From a bacterium (GTDB taxonomy: Bacteria; Latescibacterota; UBA2968; GCA-2709665), in contig JAQCGA010000246.1 of the NCBI GenBank assembly GCA_027619145.1, positions 1-6,472 on the forward strand: DNA of 6,472 nucleotides, given 5' to 3'. Each line of letters begins with the position of its first letter. Positions within the stretch are counted from its first letter, which is position 1. The notes under the pieces were generated by a model. The model had not been told where the DNA came from, made no database searches, and saw only the letters and a list, made by a program, of their open reading frames with translations. Shown in pieces: positions 1 to 5,155 of this stretch. Position numbers and translations under genes: made by a program.

Positions 1-278
1 AGGTGGAGCTTTATGGGAGTGAGGGCACGCTGATTTATAAACTGGCGGATGATACCATCTGGGGCGGAAAAGCTGGGGATGCAGGGTTGGCGGAGATTCC
101 GATTCCTGAAGGTGAAAAACGGGCGTGGACGGTGGAGCAGGATTTTGTGAGTGCGATTCAGGGAGGCCCCCAGGGCGATACGAGTTTTGAAGCGGGTCTG
201 AGATATATGGAGTTCACCGAGGCCGTATTCCGGTCTGTGGAACGGGGTGCAACGGTGCGTTTGCCTCTGGTGGATTAA
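1..278 (+). CDS. Gfo/Idh/MocA family oxidoreductase, C-terminal fragment (5' end outside window)
   Basis: This is the last roughly 91 codons of a gene that begins before the window; the reading frame is open from the first bases, and the GTG at 3-5 is best read as an internal Val. The fragment starts in the motif VELYGSEGTLIY, the typical beta-strand and turn of the C-terminal substrate/oligomerisation domain of Gfo/Idh/MocA NAD(P)-dependent dehydrogenases. It ends with the usual family tail: a helix with GLRYMEFTEAV followed by RGATVRLPL. The NAD-binding Rossmann domain, EKP motif and catalytic His would lie upstream and cannot be checked. The substrate is unknown; members oxidise or epimerise sugars, inositols and related polyols. 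The stop codon is followed within 7 bases by a strong terminator-like hairpin, and a second gene of the same family follows at 344, so the two look like tandem paralogues. The family call is fairly sure, the specificity is not. Confidence 0.85.
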   Translation, partial: VELYGSEGTLIYKLADDTIWGGKAGDAGLAEIPIPEGEKRAWTVEQDFVSAIQGGPQGDTSFEAGLRYMEFTEAVFRSVERGATVRLPLVD

Positions 279-284
279 CTACGG

Positions 285-332
285 TCGCGAGTTCAGGGTC
301 TCGATTCTGGACCCTGGACTTGCGGATTTTTT
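285..332 (+). terminator. Intrinsic terminator-like hairpin ending at the SD of the next gene
   Basis: Bases 285-300 pair with 310-325 to form a 16-pair stem with a 9-base loop (301-309), one A, then six T (327-332). Thirteen pairs are Watson-Crick and three are G-U (285/325, 289/321, 293/317). The G-U pairs hold only in RNA read from the + strand, which fits a rightward terminator for the upstream oxidoreductase. The T-run stops one base before the GAGAGG ribosome-binding site (333-338) of the next gene, so any transcript starting upstream must read through the hairpin to express that gene. The hairpin could therefore be a plain terminator, a partial (polarity) terminator or an attenuator. 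Confidence 0.8.
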
Positions 333-343
333 GAGAGGTTTTT

Positions 344-1357
344 ATGGCAACTTATCGGATTGCGGTGGTGGGTACGGGGTATATCGGGGTGGAGCATATC
401 AAGGCGATTGTTGGACATCCGGACGCGGTACTGCATACGATTGTGGGGTCTGAGCGTAGCCAGGCGCGACTGGAGGCGTTGCAAGAGGAATACGGGGCCG
501 GGCAGGTTACGACCCGGTATGCAGATGTGGTGGAGGAGGATGCGGTAGATGTGGTGTATTTGTGTACGCCGAACCGGATGCACGCGGATGAGGCGGTAGC
601 GGCGCTGGAGGCTGGGAAGCATGTGTTTTGTGAGAAGCCAATGGCAACCACGCTGGCAGATTGCCGCAGGATGGTGGACGCGGTGGATCGTTCCGGGAAA
701 CAGTTGATGGTGGGTCACGGGGCGCGGTTCCGGCCGCTGCACCGAACGGTAAAGGAGTTGTTCGATTCGGGGAAATTGGGGGAGGCATGTTTTTGCGAAT
801 CGGATTACGTGCATTCGTTGCGGCCGTTTTTGGATGGGCCCGGGCATCAGTGGTGGAAACACCCGGACGAGGGGCAGTTTGCTGTGATTGGGGGGGCGTG
901 TCATCCGCTGGATTTGATGCGGTGGATTGTGGGTGAACTGGAAGAGGTATCGGCCTACGGAGTGACGAAGGTGTTGAACGATGTGGACTGGTACGATACG
1001 GTGATTGCGTCGCTGAAGTTTCAGAATGGCGCGGTGGGCAAGTGCCTGGTATCTGTGGGGGCACCCCGGCCGTATTCGATGACGTTTAATTTGTTTGGTA
1101 CGGAAGGGACGGTGGAAGAGAACCGTGTCTATTTGAAGGAGTTCGGTGAGGTGGAGGCGTGGGCAGATATGCCAATGCCTGTTCAGGGTGAAGTGCATGC
1201 CTGTTCGGAAGAATTGGCGCATTTCTTGGGGTGTCTGGATGCGAACCGAAGTCCGATGATTGATGTGCGGGACGGTGCACGGACGGTGGCGGCCTGTCTG
1301 GCAATTGCAGAGTCGATGGAAACGGGGAAGCCCGTACGTGTGGTGACGGAATTTTGA
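344..1357 (+). CDS. Gfo/Idh/MocA family NAD(P)-dependent oxidoreductase
   Basis: A complete 337-residue protein, the normal length for the family. It has an N-terminal Rossmann fold with GTGYIG at residues 10-15 for the dinucleotide, TPN at 75-77, and the family signature CEKPMA at 96-101, whose Lys98 is the conserved catalytic Lys. GGACHPLD at 183-190 contains His187, the usual catalytic acid/base position. The C-terminal beta-sheet domain includes LFGTEGTVE and the end is METGKPVRV, as in inositol and glucose-fructose type dehydrogenases. The protein is expected to be cytosolic and no signal peptide is visible. The ATG is supported by GAGAGG at 333-338 with a 5-base spacer. Substrate is unknown; sugar, inositol or amino-sugar oxidation is likely from the family. 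It follows a fragment of the same family, and a terminator-like hairpin touches its ribosome-binding site, which may limit its expression from upstream. Confidence 0.93.
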   Translation: MATYRIAVVGTGYIGVEHIKAIVGHPDAVLHTIVGSERSQARLEALQEEYGAGQVTTRYADVVEEDAVDVVYLCTPNRMHADEAVAALEAGKHVFCEKPMATTLADCRRMVDAVDRSGKQLMVGHGARFRPLHRTVKELFDSGKLGEACFCESDYVHSLRPFLDGPGHQWWKHPDEGQFAVIGGACHPLDLMRWIVGELEEVSAYGVTKVLNDVDWYDTVIASLKFQNGAVGKCLVSVGAPRPYSMTFNLFGTEGTVEENRVYLKEFGEVEAWADMPMPVQGEVHACSEELAHFLGCLDANRSPMIDVRDGARTVAACLAIAESMETGKPVRVVTEF

Positions 1358-1364
1358 ACGCGAA

Positions 1365-1406
1365 GGGGCGAAAGAGAGGCGAAAGGCGCGGAGCCCCGCC
1401 CCTCTC
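1365..1406 (+). other. G/C-rich hairpin in the gap before the HAD gene
   Basis: GAGAGG at 1374-1379 pairs with CCTCTC at 1401-1406, and inside it GGCG at 1385-1388 pairs with CGCC at 1397-1400, leaving a five-base bulge (1380-1384) and an 8-base loop. An alternative is GGGGCG (1365-1370) with CGCCCC (1397-1402), so two folds compete. No T-run follows, so it is not a standard intrinsic terminator. The left part (CGAAGGGGCGAAAG) loosely resembles the CGCAAAG-type repeat seen at 2366 and 6273 and may be a decayed copy. The function is unknown. Confidence 0.35.
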
Positions 1407-1479
1407 ATCCACTGGTCCGGAGGTAGGAGAAACCCCCTGTCTGCTTCCCTGGAGAAATTGTTGCAAAGGTTTGAGGAAA

Positions 1480-1485
1480 AAGGAG
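1480..1485 (+). promoter_or_regulatory. Ribosome-binding site fixing the HAD start
   Basis: AAGGAG lies 5 bases before the ATG at 1491. It decides against the in-frame TTG at 1458, which has no comparable site and would add 11 residues in front of the family's usual N-terminal strand. Confidence 0.8.
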
Positions 1486-1490
1486 ATTTT

Positions 1491-2345
1491 ATGATTCGGC
1501 TGGTGGCGTTTGATCTGGATGGGACGGTGTTGAGTGAGACAGGGGAGATTTCGCAGGCGTCGCTGGAGGCGATTCGCGCGTTGTGGAAAGCGGGGATCTT
1601 TTTGGCGTCCATCAGTGGGCGAAATGTGGAGAAGAGCCAGGCCCCTTTTGCGGGAGATCCAGAACTGGCGGCGGCGTTGTTCGTGGGGAGTTATAACGGG
1701 GCCATTGTGCTGGATTCGGGCGTGAGCGGATCTCGGACGTTGTTGCACGAAGAGCGACTTCCGGCTGATGGATTTTCGGATGTGATGGCATTTGTGGCTG
1801 CGCGAGGGCTGAATTTCATTTATTGCCAGTGTGAGGTTGTCGAAGGTGGGGTGAAGGAAATTTATATGACGGATCGGGAGACGGAGTCTGTGAGGACGCT
1901 GGGGAAGATGACGGGAATGCAGTTTGGGATTTACGCGGATCTGCTTTCTCGAGCGGCCGCGCTTGGTTCACCGCCGAAGATGATTCTGATGCCTGGGGCG
2001 GAGCAGCGAGACACGGTTCTGGAGGAGATGCAGAAGGCGTTTGGGGAACGGTTTTATCTGGCTCGTACGGGCAATGACCGGATTGAAGTGATGCATCCAG
2101 AGGTGAACAAGGCGGTGGCATTGGCGGCAATTTGTAAGCTGTGTGAGGTTCCGATTTCGCAGGCACTGGCAATTGGAGATGGGGACAATGATTTGCCCAT
2201 GTTGCGTGCGGCAGGAACCGGGGTGCTTCTGGAGAATGCGGATGAGCAGACCCGGAAACTGGGGTTGGACGCGGGTCTGGAGATGGCACCATCGTTTGAG
2301 GTGGATGGGTTCGCGTGGGCGGTAGAGCGGTTTGTGCTGTCTTAA
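1491..2345 (+). CDS. Cof-type HAD-superfamily hydrolase (class IIB phosphatase)
   Basis: A 284-residue protein with all four HAD motifs. Motif I is FDLDGT at residues 7-12 (nucleophile Asp8, acid/base Asp10). Motif II is SISGRN at 40-45 (Ser42). Motif III is Lys207 in VNKAVAL. Motif IV is GDGDNDLPML at 229-238, which binds Mg with motif I. The region between about 85 and 190 is the C2B cap that selects the substrate, and IEVMHPEVNK is the usual Cof-family lead-in to the motif III Lys. Relatives dephosphorylate sugar phosphates, phosphoglycolate-like compounds or cofactors such as pyridoxal phosphate and FMN; the actual substrate cannot be read from sequence. The start is chosen at ATG 1491 because AAGGAG precedes it by 5 bases and the protein then opens with the family's typical MIRLVAFDLDGT. 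It lies 133 bp after a sugar-type dehydrogenase, so a sugar-phosphate role is a reasonable guess. Confidence 0.93.
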   Translation: MIRLVAFDLDGTVLSETGEISQASLEAIRALWKAGIFLASISGRNVEKSQAPFAGDPELAAALFVGSYNGAIVLDSGVSGSRTLLHEERLPADGFSDVMAFVAARGLNFIYCQCEVVEGGVKEIYMTDRETESVRTLGKMTGMQFGIYADLLSRAAALGSPPKMILMPGAEQRDTVLEEMQKAFGERFYLARTGNDRIEVMHPEVNKAVALAAICKLCEVPISQALAIGDGDNDLPMLRAAGTGVLLENADEQTRKLGLDAGLEMAPSFEVDGFAWAVERFVLS

Positions 2346-2360
2346 TACGTACGAAAAGAT

Positions 2361-2463
2361 GTCTCACGCAAAGGCGCAGCCGGAGGCAGGAGCCGGAGAC
2401 TGTCTGCCGAAGGCAGCCCCGAAGGGGCCGGTGCAGGATGCGCCGGGCACACGACGCAAAGGG
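2361..2463. repeat. CGCAAAG-type octamer repeat interrupted by a block of small hairpins
   Basis: Bases 2361-2378 are identical to 6268-6285 (18 of 18), and 2453-2463 (GACGCAAAGGG) are identical to 6288-6298. In the downstream copy the two parts are separated by 2 bases; here they are separated by 74 bases (2379-2452). The extra block has an AGCCGGAG direct repeat (2378-2385 and 2391-2398) and three hairpins in a row: CTGCC-GAA-GGCAG (2404-2416), GCCCC-GAA-GGGGC (2416-2428) and CCGGTGC-AGGAT-GCGCCGG (2428-2446, one G-U). GGCAG at 2385-2389 can also pair with 2404-2408, competing with the first hairpin. No open frame is convincing here. It looks like a dispersed intergenic repeat into which a palindromic element was inserted or substituted. 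Confidence 0.6.
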
Positions 2464-2519
2464 AAAGCCGGTGGATCTACGAGGTGAGGTCGCCCGGTTT
2501 GGCTGGGGAGGATAATCAT

Positions 2520-2542
2520 CCGCCTCAGTTTTCTTAAGGCGG
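2520..2542. other. Small inverted repeat upstream of the methyltransferase gene
   Basis: CCGCCT (2520-2525) and AGGCGG (2537-2542) form a perfect 6-bp stem with an 11-base loop. There is no T-run on either strand, so it is unlikely to be an intrinsic terminator. It sits 43 bases before the methyltransferase start and could be a protein-binding site or a leader structure. Confidence 0.3.
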
Positions 2543-2585
2543 TCCCCTCGGGTTGCCTGGATGAGGGAACTGCGGGAGGTGCAGG

Positions 2586-3476
2586 ATGAAGGGTTTGCTG
2601 GAGCGGTTGGCCGAAGGTGCTGTGCTGGTGGGCGACGGGGCAACGGGTACTTATTTGCAGGGGAAGGGGCTGGAGGTAGGAGAGGCACCGGAGATATGGA
2701 CGTTGTCCCACCCGGACGTGGTGCGGCAGATGGCGGCGGATTATTTCGCGGCGGGTTCGGATCTGGTAGAGACCAATACGTTTGGCGGGAACCGGTTTCG
2801 GCTGAAGCATGTGGGGCTGGAGGGTCGGGTGCGTGAGGTGAATCTGAAGGCGGTGGAGCTGGCGAAGAGTACTACACCCCCAGGCGGATTGGTGATTGGA
2901 TCGATTGGGCCTGTGGGTGAATTCCTGGCACCGTTGGGAACGGTTACTCCCGAAGAGCTTTTGGAGGCGTTTTCTGTGCAGGCGGAAGCGCTGGCCGAAG
3001 GGGGTGTGGATGCGTTGTGCGTGGAGACGATGACGGCTCTGGAGGAGGCACAGATCGCCGTGCGTGCGGCACAGGCAACGGGGTTGCCTGTGATGGCGAC
3101 GATGACGTTTGACGAGGGTCCGCGTGGGTTTGCCACGTCTATGGGCGTAACGATAGAGCAGGCCGTGCGGGGGTTGGCGGAGGTTGGAGCCGATGTGGTT
3201 GGGACGAATTGCGGTAGTGGCGTGGAACAGATGATTCGCATTGTGCAGGAGATGGGGCGGTTGACCCCGTTGCCGATTCTGGTGCAGTCGAATGCTGGGT
3301 TACCTGTGATGGAAGGGGATCAGGTGGTGTACCCGGAAGGACCCGAGGGTATGGCCGCCCGGTGCGGGGAATTCCTGGAGGCCGGTGCCCGGATGATTGG
3401 AGGGTGTTGCGGCACTGGTCCGGCACACGTTTCAGCAATGGCGAAAACGATTCGAAGATTAGGTGGATGCGAGTAG
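2586..3476 (+). CDS. Homocysteine S-methyltransferase family protein (stand-alone Zn domain)
   Basis: A 296-residue protein equal to the homocysteine-binding barrel of BHMT and of the MetH N-terminus, without the folate, cobalamin and reactivation domains of full-length MetH. It transfers a methyl group to the thiol of homocysteine, or possibly another thiol, held on Zn. Visible motifs are GDGATGT at residues 16-22, EAPEIW at 33-38, ETNTFGGN at 62-69, and the three Zn ligands Cys209 (TNCGSG) and Cys274-Cys275 (GGCCGTGP). The 65-residue gap from the first Cys to the pair fits the family. GGGAGGT at 2574-2580 precedes the ATG. The methyl donor is not evident: betaine, S-methylmethionine or a corrinoid protein are possible. 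Its last 18 bp overlap the convergent regulator gene. It is not visibly in an operon with the HAD gene, since a 240-bp repeat-bearing gap separates them. A MtaA-like methyltransferase lies 1.7 kb downstream. Confidence 0.9.
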   Translation: MKGLLERLAEGAVLVGDGATGTYLQGKGLEVGEAPEIWTLSHPDVVRQMAADYFAAGSDLVETNTFGGNRFRLKHVGLEGRVREVNLKAVELAKSTTPPGGLVIGSIGPVGEFLAPLGTVTPEELLEAFSVQAEALAEGGVDALCVETMTALEEAQIAVRAAQATGLPVMATMTFDEGPRGFATSMGVTIEQAVRGLAEVGADVVGTNCGSGVEQMIRIVQEMGRLTPLPILVQSNAGLPVMEGDQVVYPEGPEGMAARCGEFLEAGARMIGGCCGTGPAHVSAMAKTIRRLGGCE

Positions 3477-4211
3477 GTCGGATTGCTCTCCCAGATCCTG
3501 GCTGCTGGAACGGATGTGGGCCACCATGGCTTCGCGTGCCCCTTCGGCGTTTTTCTGTTTGAGATGTTGAAGGATTTTTTTGTGCTGTTCCAGGGAGAGG
3601 CGAGCACGGGTCTGTGCGGTGTTTTTTGCGGGGGTTTTGAGGCTTTTTTTGATCCATTCCTGGAGATAGCCACGGGTGAGGCCCAGGAGGGTGCAGAGGA
3701 TGGAGTTCTGTGTGGCCTGGGCAACGGCGAGATGAAATTGCAGGTCGTATTCCAGGAACTTATCCGGGAGGTTGAGGGCTTTTTTCATTCCCCGGACGGT
3801 GTTTTCGATGGTTCTAAGGTCTTCATCTGTGGCACGTTGCGCGGCCAGGTGTGCGGTTTGAGATTCGAGCATGAGGCGGGTTTCCAGCAGGTCCTGTACG
3901 CGTTTGGGATCCAGGAGAAGGCCCAGGCGGAGGGTTTTTTCCAGGTACCGACTGTTGGAGCAGACAAAGGTACCTTCGCCTACGCGGCCGTCCAGGATGC
4001 CCATCACAGAGAGGGAGCGCAGGGCTTCTCGGAGCGAGGTGCGACCCACGCCAAAGCGTTTGCAGAGTTCACGTTCGGCGGGCAGGCGGTCTCCGGGTTG
4101 GAGTGTGCCCCGGGAGACGAGGTCTACAATACGAGACACGATTTCATCGCTGAGCGATGTGCGTACAACGGGTTCCTGGCCGTCGAAGGCCGGAGTCGTT
4201 TTGGCGTCCAT
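3459..4211 (-). CDS. GntR-family transcriptional regulator, FadR/FCD subfamily
   Basis: A 250-residue DNA-binding regulator, typical in length. The N-terminal winged helix-turn-helix spans about residues 17-84, with LQPGDRLPAERELCKRFGVG leading into the recognition helix RTSLREALRSL and the wing GRVGEGTFV. The C-terminal all-helical FCD ligand domain spans about 95-240 and has the likely metal ligands Asp156 and His160 (DLQFH), His210 (EQHKKIL) and His232 (MVAHIR). FCD regulators with this D-H-H-H set usually sense small carboxylates such as lactate, citrate or sugar acids. The start is uncertain: ATG at 4211 is preferred, but an in-frame GTG at 4235 would add 8 residues, and neither has a good Shine-Dalgarno. 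The gene ends inside the methyltransferase gene (18-bp tail-to-tail overlap). A FadR-type operator lies 106 bp upstream of the ATG, beside a good minus-strand promoter, which suggests autoregulation. Confidence 0.92.
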   Translation of the reverse strand: MDAKTTPAFDGQEPVVRTSLSDEIVSRIVDLVSRGTLQPGDRLPAERELCKRFGVGRTSLREALRSLSVMGILDGRVGEGTFVCSNSRYLEKTLRLGLLLDPKRVQDLLETRLMLESQTAHLAAQRATDEDLRTIENTVRGMKKALNLPDKFLEYDLQFHLAVAQATQNSILCTLLGLTRGYLQEWIKKSLKTPAKNTAQTRARLSLEQHKKILQHLKQKNAEGAREAMVAHIRSSSQDLGEQSDLLAST

Positions 4212-4279
4212 TGTGGGAGATCCGGGTTGGGGCACAGCAAACCGTGCCTGTGTGGATAGCGGAGGACGCGAAAAATCCC

Positions 4280-4308
4280 TTTACAACGCGCCAATTTTGC
4301 GTTACTCT
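4280..4308 (+). promoter_or_regulatory. Candidate rightward sigma-70-type promoter for the duplicated-domain gene
   Basis: TTTACA (4280-4285, five of six to the -35 consensus) is followed by 17 bases and TACTCT (4303-4308, three of six to the -10). Transcription would start near 4315, just before the palindromic operator. A second candidate is TAAAAT at 4342-4347 (five of six) with a weak TTGGTC at 4320-4325, 16 bases apart; there the operator would cover the -35. I cannot decide between them. Confidence 0.4.
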
Positions 4309-4317
4309 TCATTTGGA

Positions 4318-4334
4318 AATTGGTCAGACCATCA
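4318..4334. promoter_or_regulatory. FadR/GntR-type palindromic operator
   Basis: The core TGGTCAGACCA (4321-4331) is a perfect palindrome around a central A, within AATTGGT-CAG-ACCATCA. It fits the FadR-subfamily consensus TNGT-NNN-ACNA and is very close to the PdhR/LldR half-site AATTGGT. It sits between the divergent regulator and the rightward gene pair, at about +1 to +17 of the predicted minus-strand start and at the start or -35 of the rightward candidates. The natural reading is that the adjacent GntR protein binds here and represses both directions. A reading of the other intergenic regions found no second copy. Confidence 0.75.
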
Positions 4335-4342
4335 GTCATTCT

Positions 4343-4372
4343 AAAATAGCCGACCTGCGGCGGGTATGTCAA
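4343..4372 (-). promoter_or_regulatory. Candidate leftward promoter for the GntR regulator
   Basis: On the minus strand TTGACA (4372-4367) is a perfect -35. After an 18-base spacer comes TATTTT (4348-4343), four of six to the -10. Transcription would start near 4335, at the edge of the palindromic operator, leaving a leader of about 124 bases to the ATG. Confidence 0.6.
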
Positions 4373-4424
4373 GAAAATAGTGGGTGGTGGAGGCGCAGGC
4401 TGCTTTCAAAATAGGAATTTGAGT

Positions 4425-5060
4425 ATGGGAGAGACGGTCAATATTGGCAGGCGGATTGAGTTGGTTCCAATGGATCTGCATTTTGAGAGTGTTACCCTTG
4501 CGCTGTACTGTCAGGAATGGGAAAGCACACCGGCGTATCGTGTGCATACGTACAGCCGAAAGGAAGGGATTCAGGAACGGATTGAATTTGTGGTTCGGGC
4601 CATGGAGACGCTGGGTGGGATGGAACAGGTGGGAGATGGGTTGCTGCGGTTCCCGTGTGGAGCAGGCCATGAGTTTGCCTGCCGACGGGTGTTTCTGGAG
4701 GCGTGCAAGCAGGATCCGGCAGAGGGGATTGAGGTACGGCCGCTGCATACGCTGGATAAGAAGTCTGGATTGACGATGGTGGCTTCTGGATTTGGAGATG
4801 GGCGATATCGGGTAACCGCCGAGGGTGAAGGAAAAGATCCGGCGCGGCGTGTGGGTGTGATTGTGAATGGGTTGATGAAGCTGGGCGAGATGCTGGAGGT
4901 GGAAGGCCGGGAGGAGGAGGTGGGGTTTGCCTGCGGGCAAACGCACGATGCGATGGTGGGGTTGCTTCTGGTTCGTGCGCCCAATGTGCGGGCTTTGGTG
5001 CGAGAACAGGAAGATGCGGCTTCCAGAGGGATGCTGGCAGCGCCGAGCCAGCAGCGGTAG
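4425..5060 (+). CDS. Unrecognised protein with two tandem copies of one domain, each ending in C-G-x-x-H
   Basis: A 211-residue soluble protein with no signal peptide or membrane segment; I do not recognise a named family. It contains an internal duplication. Residues 38-69 and 128-159 align without gaps with nine identities (Tyr38-Arg39-Val40, Arg52, Val57, Leu63-Gly64, Met66, Val69 and their partners at +90). After a two-residue insertion, FxCGAGHE (76-83) matches FxCGQTHD (168-175). The paired Cys78/His82 and Cys170/His174 could bind a metal or act as redox thiols. The first copy has extra Cys86 and Cys94. The C-terminal helix (about 184-203) is charged. The start ATG 4425 has AGGA at 4413-4416, 8 bases away; an in-frame GTG at 4380 is less likely because it would add a Gly-rich stretch. 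The gene lies downstream of the FadR-type operator and 95 bp before the MtaA-like gene, so the two are probably co-transcribed. A role in handling or sensing that pathway is a guess. Confidence 0.8.
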   Translation: MGETVNIGRRIELVPMDLHFESVTLALYCQEWESTPAYRVHTYSRKEGIQERIEFVVRAMETLGGMEQVGDGLLRFPCGAGHEFACRRVFLEACKQDPAEGIEVRPLHTLDKKSGLTMVASGFGDGRYRVTAEGEGKDPARRVGVIVNGLMKLGEMLEVEGREEEVGFACGQTHDAMVGLLLVRAPNVRALVREQEDAASRGMLAAPSQQR

Positions 5061-5128
5061 GGTGAAGTTTTTTCGTCCGCCTGCAATTGAGCTGAGAACA
5101 ATCGATATTTCTGGATGGTAAGATTCGA

Positions 5129-5149
5129 GCCGGTGTGTGCCGGCGGGAG
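5129..5149 (+). promoter_or_regulatory. SD of the MtaA-like gene with an abutting hairpin
   Basis: GGGAG at 5145-5149, 6 bases before ATG 5156, fixes that start over the in-frame GTG at 5135. GCCGG (5129-5133) and CCGGC (5140-5144) form a 5-bp stem with loop TGTGTG that ends directly at the SD. Such a hairpin would leave the SD accessible but could be extended or bound in regulation; the stem is short and may be chance. Confidence 0.5.
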
Positions 5150-5155
5150 ACAGGC

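Noticed and set aside
1358..1490. Cobalamin or SAM riboswitch in the gap before the HAD gene (suggested by CCACTGG at about 1410)
   Set aside because: Only a short partial resemblance to a B12 box is present and the multi-stem layout and other conserved boxes were not found. The downstream gene has no B12 or methionine link.
293..1612. Long open frame on the minus strand opposite the oxidoreductase (439 codons)
   Set aside because: It is rich in His, Arg and Pro with no recognisable domain, and lies opposite a gene with clear family motifs. It arises from the G-rich + strand having few stop codons on its complement.
3483..4259. Plus-strand open frame of 258 codons opposite the GntR gene
   Set aside because: It is the near-exact shadow of the regulator, has no domain motifs and no ribosome-binding site, while the minus-strand frame shows a full winged helix and FCD metal site.
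5032..5073. Terminator after the duplicated-domain gene: TGCTGGC/GCCAGCA stem with a T6 run at 5068-5073
   Set aside because: The stem lies inside the coding region and ends 14 bases before the T-run, too far for an intrinsic terminator. The following gene is more likely co-transcribed.
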